Source of the DNA: Bacillota bacterium
Lineage (GTDB): Bacteria > Bacillota_C > Negativicutes > JAEYSJ01
DNA: 11,270 nt
Direction of reading: 5' to 3'
NCBI GenBank assembly: GCA_023434855.1
Contig: JAEYSJ010000243.1
Coordinates: 1-11,270 of the forward strand
The notes under the pieces were generated by a model. The model was not told the origin of the DNA. It saw nothing but the letters and a program-made list of their open reading frames with translations, and made no database searches. The first letter of the stretch is position 1; each line of letters begins with the position of its first letter. This document shows positions 1-7,365 of the stretch, piece by piece. A program made the position numbers and the translations under genes.

Positions 1-876
1 ACATAATACAGGGCTGTTTGAATTACTTTTTAAATGATTAGTCATTGCAGTTTTTTCACTGGAAGTTGCATAACAATAGGAACAGGCAAAACAGCAAGTA
101 TTATATTTACCAATATCCAAAGCTTCAGAACATAAACATTCTTCCCGTTGTCCTTTATCTTTACCGACTTTTAGGTCTAAGCCGAATGATTCTTTTATAA
201 GAGAATCATCAATACATTTGCCATGAGTTATACCGTATCGTTCTAAATTTATTTTTTCTCCACATGTAACGATTTCAAAGTTATGCTTCAAAGATGTTTC
301 TTTCATGAAGGTTAAAAGTTTATCAAGATCCGATTTGAAATTAAGAATATCTTGAGCTTTTAATTCAGGGATCTTATTTAACTTTTTTGCGACATCTCCA
401 TAAAAATCTAGAAAGCTAATCACAACCCTTTTTGTATGGTCTTTCAGTTTAAGTGATAAATCTGCAAATGTGTCAATATGGTATTCGATGGGGGTTTGAT
501 TACTGAGAATTATTGGATCATAGCGCCAAACAACATTTTCGGGCCCTATTTTTTCACTAAGTAGTTTAAAAGTTTCAATTCGTGAAGATAAGTTTGGAAC
601 ACGAGGCTCAATAGTTTTGGGATATTGGTTTAAAGTGTACTGGAAGTAATAGTGATACCCCATATCATTAATTTCATCAAGATATTTTAATAATGGGTAG
701 GGATTCTTTGTCCAAAAAACAATAACATCTACTGATTCAGGAGATAAATCAATGAGCTTACGCTGATTGGCATTGTAGGGATTTGTCCATATTAAATACC
801 CATCTCTAAGGCGATTCATAAACCAATCAGAATAAAAAGCTGGAATATCTGTTCGCCTACTAGCGCTAATGATCAC
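1..876 (-). CDS. DUF1848 family radical-SAM-like protein (C-terminus cut by window edge)
   Basis: Reading the minus strand from GTG at 876 gives 292 open codons, and the frame is still open at base 1. The protein begins MIISASRRTDIPAFY and has WTKNP near residue 56 and WRYDP near 117, the hallmarks of the DUF1848 family. At the C-terminus there are C247, C249 and then C261-x3-C265-x2-C268-Y. This matches the CxxxCxxC iron-sulfur motif of radical SAM enzymes, but it sits at the end of the chain rather than the start, as is usual for DUF1848. Family members are about 290-310 aa, so little is missing. An AGGTGG ribosome site at 887-882 lies 5 bases before the GTG and supports this start. The site overlaps the stop of the upstream methyltransferase-like gene, so the two are co-transcribed and probably translationally coupled. 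The substrate is unknown; a radical SAM reaction is inferred from the motif. Confidence 0.85.
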   Translation of the reverse strand, partial: MIISASRRTDIPAFYSDWFMNRLRDGYLIWTNPYNANQRKLIDLSPESVDVIVFWTKNPYPLLKYLDEINDMGYHYYFQYTLNQYPKTIEPRVPNLSSRIETFKLLSEKIGPENVVWRYDPIILSNQTPIEYHIDTFADLSLKLKDHTKRVVISFLDFYGDVAKKLNKIPELKAQDILNFKSDLDKLLTFMKETSLKHNFEIVTCGEKINLERYGITHGKCIDDSLIKESFGLDLKVGKDKGQREECLCSEALDIGKYNTCCFACSYCYATSSEKTAMTNHLKSNSNSPVLC

Positions 877-884
877 AAAACCAC

Positions 885-1763
885 CTACTTTTTTAAAAAT
901 ACTATGAACTGTGAACTACTGCAAAAAAGTTTTGGCTGATATTTTTGTTTATACTCATCTGGGAAATGCTCTTTGCACCAGTAACTGTTGGAGCTAAAAG
1001 TATAATCGTAGAAATAGCTTTCTGGATATTGAGAACAAATTTCGTTAACTAATAATTTCATGGAGTTAATTATATTTCTTTGTGGGCGATCGTTAATTAA
1101 TAATATAGCATTATTAGATAAACTTTTTTTAGCTTTATTCCAAAATGCAATTATAGCTCTATCACTTTGTTCTCCGTGCCGTTCAACCATTTCACTCATG
1201 ACATAAGACATGGAGACTATATCAGCCGAAGAAATTAAATTAAATTTAGGATTTCCAATATCAGTGATTAGTTTTTTCTTTGATATTGTGGCACTGCAAT
1301 CCTTCTCTAAATAAGGAATATAAGCATCAATTACATGACGATATTGATTAACCCAATTATCCTCTATATCAATTCTATAAAGAGTAATATGTTTTTCATC
1401 TAATAGTGAAGACCACATAGTTGCTTCTAGTATTCCAGCAGTATCAGAGCCAGGGCCAGCCCCAAATGAAGCGATAGTTAACTCATTGTCAAGGTATGAT
1501 AAAAATGTTTCTATTTCTGTAATGTTATCCTCGACTAGGCGCTTTACTTCTGCTTTGTGGACGTATAAATACTTTGCAGCGTAAAAATAACGTTTATAAT
1601 CACAATCGTATGAGGGAACTCCATTGAAGTAATTTAAACAGTCGATACAAGTGCTTGTACAGTCATTTTGGCAGGTAGTACACTTTTTTTTAGTCTCTAC
1701 TACATCAATAAATTGATCAATGACACCTCGTAAATACGACAAATCCGTGCGCCTCACTTTCAA
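885..1763 (-). CDS. Class I SAM-dependent methyltransferase-like protein with N-terminal cysteine cluster
   Basis: This is a 292-aa protein if started at TTG 1763. Residues 96-110 contain SFGAGPGSD, a glycine-rich SAM-binding motif I, followed by the acidic YRIDIED at 129-135 and a motif IV-like SADIVSMSYVMSEM stretch around 178-191, as in Rossmann-fold methyltransferases. Ahead of this domain lie C28, C31, C35, C39 and C42, spaced like a zinc or iron-sulfur site. The combination faintly recalls Rsm22-type rRNA methyltransferases, but that is a weak resemblance. The substrate is unknown. There is no ATG near the 5' end. Candidate starts are TTG 1763, GTG 1757, or TTG 1742, which has a GAGG-type ribosome site about 9 bases upstream; the start is therefore uncertain. 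It is the first gene of a two-gene unit with the DUF1848 gene and is transcribed divergently from the phage replication genes. Base composition is AT-rich relative to those genes, suggesting separate acquisition. Confidence 0.75.
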   Translation of the reverse strand: MKVRRTDLSYLRGVIDQFIDVVETKKKCTTCQNDCTSTCIDCLNYFNGVPSYDCDYKRYFYAAKYLYVHKAEVKRLVEDNITEIETFLSYLDNELTIASFGAGPGSDTAGILEATMWSSLLDEKHITLYRIDIEDNWVNQYRHVIDAYIPYLEKDCSATISKKKLITDIGNPKFNLISSADIVSMSYVMSEMVERHGEQSDRAIIAFWNKAKKSLSNNAILLINDRPQRNIINSMKLLVNEICSQYPESYFYDYTFSSNSYWCKEHFPDEYKQKYQPKLFCSSSQFIVFLKK

Positions 1764-1783
1764 AAATGAACTTTTTCACAATT

Positions 1784-1813
1784 TCGACATTTGTGCACAA
1801 GATCCTGTAAAAA
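1784..1813 (+). promoter_or_regulatory. Possible sigma-A promoter for the rightward replication operon
   Basis: TCGACA (1784-1789) resembles a -35 box with 5 of 6 consensus bases. An 18-base spacer leads to TAAAAA (1808-1813), 4 of 6 for a -10 box, with TG directly before it. It lies in the only gap upstream of the nuclease gene, about 20 bases before its start. The match is moderate, and the call rests on position plus motif. Confidence 0.35.
1791..1800. promoter_or_regulatory. Perfect 10-bp palindrome, candidate operator
   Basis: TTGTGCACAA is a perfect 10-bp palindrome in the divergent intergenic region. It falls between the proposed -35 and -10 boxes, where a dimeric repressor would block transcription. 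No second copy was noticed nearby, so a role as operator is inference. Confidence 0.3.
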
Positions 1814-1824
1814 TTTAAATAAAT

Positions 1825-1829
1825 GGAGG
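1825..1829 (+). promoter_or_regulatory. Ribosome binding site that decides the nuclease start
   Basis: GGAGG lies 5 bases before ATG 1835. An earlier in-frame ATG at 1823 overlaps this site and has no ribosome site of its own, so 1835 is the preferred start. Confidence 0.7.
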
Positions 1830-1834
1830 AAATA

Positions 1835-2263
1835 ATGAGAGAACACAGCATTCAAAACGAAATCCGCGAGGCGGTATCAAAATACTTATTTCCCCTTTGT
1901 CAGTTCGTCCCTTGCTGGCGTATAAACGTTGGGCAAGGTTGGACCGGAAAGACCAGGCATTTCAGCCAAAAACAGGAAGTTACGGTAGAGCCTGGTGATG
2001 TACTAATTAAGGCAGCACGAACATTTAATACCGGCGCTCCCGTTGGTTTCAGTGATGTGATCGGAGCGGTACCAGTGGTAATAACTCCGGATATGATAGG
2101 CAAAACAGTAGCGATTTTTTCCGCGATTGAGGTTAAAAACGAAAAAGGGAAATCCAGTCCGGAGCAGGAGCGATTTATTTCACTTTTGCAAAGTATAGGA
2201 GCTAAAGCAGGCGTGACCCGGTCTGCAGAGGGGGCAATACAGATATTAAGAGGTGAATTATGA
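1835..2263 (+). CDS. VRR-NUC domain nuclease
   Basis: This 142-aa protein is essentially one VRR-NUC (PD-(D/E)XK-type) nuclease domain. Visible motifs are RINVG (29-33), GFSDVIG (71-77) with probable metal ligand D74, AIEVKNEKGKSSPEQERF (98-114) with E99 and K101 as the E-x-K pair and Q111, and GVTRSAEGA (126-134) near the end. Stand-alone proteins of this size are common in phage replication modules and are thought to act as structure-specific or Holliday-junction-type endonucleases; that activity is inferred from the family. A start at ATG 1823 would add four residues (MEEI), but the GGAGG at 1825 supports 1835. The stop overlaps the next start as ATGA (2260-2263), so translation of the two genes is coupled. 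It is the first gene of the rightward replication operon. Confidence 0.9.
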   Translation: MREHSIQNEIREAVSKYLFPLCQFVPCWRINVGQGWTGKTRHFSQKQEVTVEPGDVLIKAARTFNTGAPVGFSDVIGAVPVVITPDMIGKTVAIFSAIEVKNEKGKSSPEQERFISLLQSIGAKAGVTRSAEGAIQILRGEL

Positions 2264-2985
2264 AATATGTCGCTGTATCGGGTGGAGCTGATAGTACAGC
2301 ATTAGCATTGCTCTTATATGAACGTGGAGAAAATTTTGAAATGGTGTTCAGTGATACCGGCGTTGAATTGCCGGAAGTATACTGGCTACTTCCAAGGCTT
2401 GCGAATTATACGGGTAAGAAATTGTATGTTACCAGCAATGGCGGGATGTTTCAATGGTTAATGCAGTTTAACTATTTTTTACCTGGGCCGCGAGTAAGAT
2501 GGTGTACTAAAAATCTTAAAATGGTTCCACAAAGAAACTTTTTCACGAATGAAATAAACAAGACTGAGATCGTTTATGTTGGAATTCGTGCCGATGAGCC
2601 AAAGCGGCTAGAGAATAAAGAAAAAGAAAAATATTCAAAGTCATATCCCTTAGCTGAATTTGGGTATGGCAAAAAAGAAGTCATGGAAATATGCCGTAAA
2701 CATGATCTTTTGAATCCAGTTTATGAGTGGCGAACAAATGTCAGTTGTTATTGTTGCTTCTTTCAAAGACTTAGAGACTGGCGCGGGCTTTGGAAAAACC
2801 ACCCCACTTTATTCAAAATTGCAGAGGAATGGGAAGAACAAAGTCGGCTTGTCAGTCATCATACACGTTTTGGCTGGTGCGATAATCATAGACTTAGCGA
2901 TATTAGACTTGCCTCTGAAACAGCTATAAGTCTTTGGCCAGAAGATGAACCGGAAAGTCCACCTTGCACAATATGCATGATTTAA
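2260..2985 (+). CDS. Phosphoadenosine phosphosulfate reductase-like PP-loop protein
   Basis: This is a 241-aa adenine-nucleotide alpha-hydrolase. The PP-loop SGGADST is at residues 7-13, followed by FSDTGVELPEVY (30-41), RWCTKN (80-85) and VGIRADE (107-113). These are the landmarks of the PAPS reductase/DndC-like superfamily. Cysteines C82, C163, C165 and C166 could form a metal or iron-sulfur site, and the protein ends with a second pair, C236-x2-C239. The start has a four-base overlap with the nuclease stop. Phage members of this family are common beside replication genes. Their role is not settled: proposals include nucleotide activation for DNA modification or sulfur transfer rather than sulfate assimilation. 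No dnd or other phosphorothioation genes are present here, so a DNA-modifying role is only a possibility. The family assignment is secure; the function is not. Confidence 0.88.
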   Translation: MKYVAVSGGADSTALALLLYERGENFEMVFSDTGVELPEVYWLLPRLANYTGKKLYVTSNGGMFQWLMQFNYFLPGPRVRWCTKNLKMVPQRNFFTNEINKTEIVYVGIRADEPKRLENKEKEKYSKSYPLAEFGYGKKEVMEICRKHDLLNPVYEWRTNVSCYCCFFQRLRDWRGLWKNHPTLFKIAEEWEEQSRLVSHHTRFGWCDNHRLSDIRLASETAISLWPEDEPESPPCTICMI

Positions 2986-2991
2986 ACAGAA

Positions 2992-2997
2992 AGGAGG
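2992..2997 (+). promoter_or_regulatory. Ribosome binding site that decides the helicase start
   Basis: AGGAGG lies 8 bases before ATG 3006. The frame is open upstream to ATG 2964, inside the preceding gene, but those 14 codons have no comparable ribosome site and include the one used here. Confidence 0.7.
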
Positions 2998-3005
2998 AAC
3001 GGTGC

Positions 3006-4211
3006 ATGCTAAACCGTATGCAACAGGCCGGTTTTGAACGGGCTAAAAAATGGTGGTCTGACGGTAACGAGCAGATTTTTAAAATAGCAGGTTATGCCGG
3101 TACCGGAAAAACATATTTATCCTCGATCATAGCCCAGGAGCTGGCCGATAATCGAATTGCGTTTTGTGCTTATACCGGTAAAGCTGCTCTGGTGATGCAG
3201 CAGCGGGGAATGCCAGCAACGACGATTCATCAGCTGATCTACAATACTGAAACCAAGTTAGTACCTTATGAGGACGATGATGGAAATTTAAAACTAAAGA
3301 AAAAGCTGGTCACTACTCTTAAAGATCACTTGGATCCAAAACCGGCCATAATTCTCGTGGATGAAGCTAGTATGGTAGATAAAAAAATCATGAGAGACTT
3401 GCTGTCTTTTGATATACCGATCATTGCAGTAGGAGATCCCTTTCAATTGCCGCCAGTGAGCGGTGATGAATCTGACATGCTTGCCGATCCGGACGTGACA
3501 CTTGATGAAATCATGCGCCAGGGCGAAGGCAGCGCCATTGCTTACCTCGCTGAAAAAATACGCAAAGGTAGGCCACTTCAAGAAGATGAGAGCGCTCCAG
3601 GATGCATCTGGCAAATGCCAAAGGAAATTATCAGGGATGAATATCAAAAAGATATGTTTGCTTGGGCTGATCAGATTATTGCCGGTAGAAATGCGACAGT
3701 AGCAAAAGTAAATGAGCAGGCGCGGCGCTGGCTTGGCTTTACGGGTAACTTGCCGGTACCGGGTGATAAACTGATCTGCAAGAAAAATTCCTGGGATACG
3801 ATTCTTATAGATGGTAAACTGCCTACAGCTTTAGTTAATGGCCTGATCGGTTATTGCACCAGCGTGGACCAGCGGGAAAAATCCGAATCGGTACCGTGGA
3901 GGGATAGACCGATCATTGGCACTGAGCATTTACTGAATCTGCGGCCGGTATTTGAAGAAACAGCCGAATTTAAGGAACTGAAATATAACCCGGCGGCGCT
4001 CTGGGAGAATAAGCAGGCAAGGGGTAACCTTAAAGGCATTATCTTTCAGTTTGGTTACTGCATAACCTGCCATGCCGCCCAGGGCAGTGAGTGGGACAAC
4101 GTTTTATTGTACGATGATAGCTGGTATGACAGTAATGATCCAATGTTTCAGGCGCGGTGGCGCTATACAGGAGTAACGAGGGCGGCTAAACGGTTAGTCT
4201 GGTTACGTTAG
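3006..4211 (+). CDS. RecD2/Dda-like SF1 DNA helicase
   Basis: This 401-aa superfamily 1B helicase has a complete motif set. Walker A is GYAGTGKT (29-36), Walker B is ILVDEAS (116-122), motif III is GDPFQLPPV (143-151), and TLDEIMRQ (165-172) follows. HAAQGSEWDNVLLYDD (356-371) is motif V-like, and RWRYTGVTRA (385-394) carries the motif VI arginine. SF1B enzymes of the RecD2/T4 Dda type move 5' to 3' on single-stranded DNA; in a phage this would serve replication or recombination. It is shorter than bacterial RecD2, lacks the long N-terminal region, and resembles the compact phage form. It follows the PAPS-reductase-like gene by 20 bases and is followed by the primase-DUF927 gene after 11 bases, so it is central to the replication operon. 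An upstream in-frame start at 2964 is possible but less likely. Confidence 0.9.
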   Translation: MLNRMQQAGFERAKKWWSDGNEQIFKIAGYAGTGKTYLSSIIAQELADNRIAFCAYTGKAALVMQQRGMPATTIHQLIYNTETKLVPYEDDDGNLKLKKKLVTTLKDHLDPKPAIILVDEASMVDKKIMRDLLSFDIPIIAVGDPFQLPPVSGDESDMLADPDVTLDEIMRQGEGSAIAYLAEKIRKGRPLQEDESAPGCIWQMPKEIIRDEYQKDMFAWADQIIAGRNATVAKVNEQARRWLGFTGNLPVPGDKLICKKNSWDTILIDGKLPTALVNGLIGYCTSVDQREKSESVPWRDRPIIGTEHLLNLRPVFEETAEFKELKYNPAALWENKQARGNLKGIIFQFGYCITCHAAQGSEWDNVLLYDDSWYDSNDPMFQARWRYTGVTRAAKRLVWLR

Positions 4212-4222
4212 GCGGTGGATGA

Positions 4223-7156
4223 ATGGATGCAGTACAGTTTTTAACGACAATATTTGAATACGCTGAGACAGGATATACGCAGGTATTTGCGCTGCCATCC
4301 ACTGCCGCCAGGGCGGTACCGGTAACGGATCTTACGCAGGTACCGGCGGCAATTGCTGCAGCTGGTCCGCAGAATATATATTTCTCTCCCGGGATATGTG
4401 CAACAGCCAAAAATGATAAACTGGCGGAGCCTGATATTATCGGCATACCTGCTCTATGGGCAGATGTTGATATCTTTCATCCCGCTCATGCTAAAAAGAA
4501 TCTGCCGAAATCTGTGCAGGAAGCGTATACCCTCATTCCGGAATGCTTACCACCGAGTATTATTGTTCACAGCGGCCACGGCCTACAGTTCTGGTGGCTA
4601 TTGAAAGAAACATGGACCTTTGATACTCCGGAAGAAAAAAGCCGCGCTAAAGACATTCTGACGCGACTGCAAGGATATATACGGCAACGGGCACAGGCTA
4701 ATGGCTGGCATTTGGATTCTGTACAGGATCTATGCCGAGTAATGCGATTGCCTGGTACCATAAATAGAAAAATACCCAATGAACCGGTATGGGCTCAGGT
4801 TATTGATCATAACGATAGCCGCTATGATCCGTCCGAATTGGATCAATTATTACCAGCGCTGGAACAAACGGCCGCTGCTACAGCAGGAAAACAAAGAACA
4901 GCTGCTTTTGAAAGACGGCCAACAGATGGACCAGTTCAGCACATGCTGAATAATTGTATGTTTCTGCAACATTGGCAGTTAAATTATAAAACTATGACTG
5001 AACCGGAATGGGTAGCAGCAATAGCCAATACCATTAGGGGCGTTGGTGGCGAGGAATTTATTATTGAGATTACCCGCAATTGGTTAGGTGCAGAATTCGA
5101 TTACGACAAAACTATAAAAAAAATTCAACATATTATCGAAGATTTTAAAGGTCCACACTCTTGCGATTATATCCGGACAGCAGGTTTCCAAGGTTGTCCG
5201 CAGGGAGGTTGCGGTATGGCAGCGCCTTGCGGCTGGTCCCTGGGCAAAGTACCACAAGCAAAGGCAGTTTTGAAAGCATTGCCGGTATTAACTCCGGAAG
5301 AGGCCAAGAATCCGGAAGTAATCGGAGCACTGGCTGTACTGAAAAAAGAATCTCCCCTTGATTACGATATGCATTATCAGCGGTACCAGGGAAATAAAAA
5401 TTCTCTTAAATCAGAAGTTGCAAAGCATAAAGCGGAAGCGGCCGGCTGGGAGGTTCACGATGGCGGCGGCCAGGAGCCCGAACCGGATCCAGACGGAGCT
5501 CGTTGGTTGGATCAAATTATTCCAGATATTCCTCTGAAATTGCGTGTACCCGGAAACCCTTCCAGCTCATCAACGTGGATCGTTAATAAAAAAGGAATTA
5601 ATCAGAAGAAAGAGACTAATTTTGGCGTGTCGTTTCAGCTGGCCGCCTATGCGCCGGTGATTATTACAGAACGGATCTATAACATTGATCTGCAACAGGA
5701 AAAAGCAGTCGTTGCCTTTCCTGGTCACCGCGGCGGCTGGAGATTTATTACTTTGCCGAAATCAACTATTTTTGATTCTCGCCGTATTATGTGCCTGGCT
5801 GATGCAGGGCTCACAATCAATTCCGAAATGGCAAAGAACCTTACAAAATGGCTGTCAGCGCTGGAAGCCAGCAACGGGGATCTGATACCGGTTACCCAGG
5901 GAGTGGGAAAAATGGGCTGGCGTAATAACGAACAAGTTTTTATCCTACCGGGCATCCAGTCTGACTACAAAATTGATATTGGCGATACTGCAGCTGAAAA
6001 CGCAATTGCCGGTTTAGGCCAGGATGGTGACTTTGGTACCTGGATTGATGCAATGCGTAATTTACGGACCAGGCCGAAAGCGCGGTTTATAATGGCAGCA
6101 TCATTCGCAGCTCCATTACTTAAAATTGTTGGCCAGCGTAGTTTTTTGATTCATAACTGGGATACCACCCGGGGCGGCAAGTCGGCCACGTTAATGGCAG
6201 CGTTATCGGTTTGGGGTAATCCGGAAGAGTTAGCCAAGAGCTTCGAAGACAGTAAATCCAATACAGAGCGAACTGCCGCACTGTTTACGGATCTACCGCT
6301 TGGCATAAATGAATATGAAATCCTAAACGATAAGCAAAAAGGCGAGGTTGAATCAAAAATTTATCAAATCAGCGAAGGCAAGGGCAAGGGACGTGCTACC
6401 CGGGAAGGTCTGCAGACCACTGTCAGGTGGCGTACAATCGCCTTAATGACGGGAGAAACGCAGATTACGCGCCATAATACCAGGGGCGGTATATTTACAC
6501 GGCTGATTGAAATTAAAGGCGGTCCACTTGCGGATGATGATATATTCGCGTCAAGTTTATACCCTCTTACTGCAAGGCATTACGGCCACGCTGGCAGGTT
6601 GTTTATTAATCAGCTGCTGCGTACTGATCACGATTGGTTACGTGATCAGTATCATAAGACAAGAACAGCTCTCCGCGCTCGGTATCCGGACAAAATAGAA
6701 AGTCATATGGATGCTATTGCTTGCATTGTGCTGGCAGAGTATTTGGCCAGTCACTGGATATTCGGTGTTCCGGATGAACAGGCAAAAATAGAGGCTATAA
6801 CGATGGCTAACACGATCATTGAAGAGATCATTACCAAAGTTGAGGCAAGCGAATCAGACCGGGCGCTGGATTGGCTGCCGGACTGGCTGGCGGCCAACGA
6901 GGGGCGGTTTGGGTTGTATGGGAAAACCGGACAGGCTATTTTGGGATATATGGACGGTGATTATGTTTATATTATCAAGTCTGAATTATCCAAGGCATTG
7001 AAACAGGAAGGATTTAACCCCGACAAGATTTTTAAGCAATGGGCTGATAGTAATGTTATTCCTTGTACACCGCAAGGTGAAAAAAGAGCAATTGGAGTTA
7101 GGGGAAGAAGGATTAATGGTGTTCAGCCTTGGCTTATTAAGATAAAGACAAAATAA
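4223..7156 (+). CDS. Archaeo-eukaryotic-type primase fused to DUF927 ATPase (replicative primase-helicase)
   Basis: This is a 977-aa multidomain protein. Residues 1-210 show the primase signature of the archaeo-eukaryotic/RepB-like superfamily: LWADVDI (78-84) supplies the metal-binding D-x-D (D81, D83), SGHGLQFWW (117-125) supplies the S-G-H motif, and RVMRLPGTINRK (172-183) is the basic motif before the domain end. A helical linker follows, then a cysteine group at C314, C325, C330 and C336 that may bind zinc. From about residue 435 to 720 lies a DUF927 domain with a P-loop, TTRGGKS (648-654), and an acidic LPLGINEYE stretch about 45 residues later. The C-terminal part is probably helical/DNA-binding. 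The fusion would combine primer synthesis and an ATPase motor, the job of a phage replication initiator/helicase. It is the last gene of the operon and ends three bases before the repeat array that may be the origin. Confidence 0.88.
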   Translation: MDAVQFLTTIFEYAETGYTQVFALPSTAARAVPVTDLTQVPAAIAAAGPQNIYFSPGICATAKNDKLAEPDIIGIPALWADVDIFHPAHAKKNLPKSVQEAYTLIPECLPPSIIVHSGHGLQFWWLLKETWTFDTPEEKSRAKDILTRLQGYIRQRAQANGWHLDSVQDLCRVMRLPGTINRKIPNEPVWAQVIDHNDSRYDPSELDQLLPALEQTAAATAGKQRTAAFERRPTDGPVQHMLNNCMFLQHWQLNYKTMTEPEWVAAIANTIRGVGGEEFIIEITRNWLGAEFDYDKTIKKIQHIIEDFKGPHSCDYIRTAGFQGCPQGGCGMAAPCGWSLGKVPQAKAVLKALPVLTPEEAKNPEVIGALAVLKKESPLDYDMHYQRYQGNKNSLKSEVAKHKAEAAGWEVHDGGGQEPEPDPDGARWLDQIIPDIPLKLRVPGNPSSSSTWIVNKKGINQKKETNFGVSFQLAAYAPVIITERIYNIDLQQEKAVVAFPGHRGGWRFITLPKSTIFDSRRIMCLADAGLTINSEMAKNLTKWLSALEASNGDLIPVTQGVGKMGWRNNEQVFILPGIQSDYKIDIGDTAAENAIAGLGQDGDFGTWIDAMRNLRTRPKARFIMAASFAAPLLKIVGQRSFLIHNWDTTRGGKSATLMAALSVWGNPEELAKSFEDSKSNTERTAALFTDLPLGINEYEILNDKQKGEVESKIYQISEGKGKGRATREGLQTTVRWRTIALMTGETQITRHNTRGGIFTRLIEIKGGPLADDDIFASSLYPLTARHYGHAGRLFINQLLRTDHDWLRDQYHKTRTALRARYPDKIESHMDAIACIVLAEYLASHWIFGVPDEQAKIEAITMANTIIEEIITKVEASESDRALDWLPDWLAANEGRFGLYGKTGQAILGYMDGDYVYIIKSELSKALKQEGFNPDKIFKQWADSNVIPCTPQGEKRAIGVRGRRINGVQPWLIKIKTK

Positions 7157-7233
7157 AGGTTGCGTCAAGTTGCATCACAGTTGCTTCAGTGGTTGCGTCA
7201 CCGTGAAGCCGCGAATTACCTATATTTATATAT

Positions 7234-7365
7234 ATGATGCAACTGAAGCAACCATATATATATTAACTAGAGAAAAACTTGTACCACCTTTGTAATGAAT
7301 TCCACAAAGGTAAAAATATATTAATTATTAAATTATCAATTTTTTGGTTGCTTCAGTTGCATCAT
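7234..7365. repeat. Perfect 21-bp inverted repeat around AT-rich core
   Basis: Positions 7234-7254 and 7345-7365 are perfect reverse complements, separated by 90 bases of AT-rich sequence. Each arm contains the 17-mer GATGCAACTGAAGCAAC, that is two octamers in tandem with one base between. The same 17-mer recurs at 7434-7450. The arms could form a cruciform or bind a protein on both sides of a melting region. Confidence 0.85.
7286..7311. repeat. Small dyad at the centre of the octamer array
   Basis: ACCTTTGT (7286-7293) and ACAAAGGT (7304-7311) are inverted with a 10-base loop. The centre of this dyad (about 7298.5) coincides within one or two bases with the centre of the inner octamer pairs (about 7299.5), which argues that the region evolved as one symmetric unit. 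There is no T-tract after it, so it is not a terminator. Confidence 0.6.

Noticed and set aside
2753..2760. Thirteenth copy of the origin octamer inside the PAPS-reductase-like gene
   Set aside because: About one chance copy is expected in a window this size, and it stands alone in coding sequence.
3294..3647. 117-codon open frame on the minus strand within the helicase gene
   Set aside because: It is opposite the helicase Walker B and motif III region and shows no recognisable domain.
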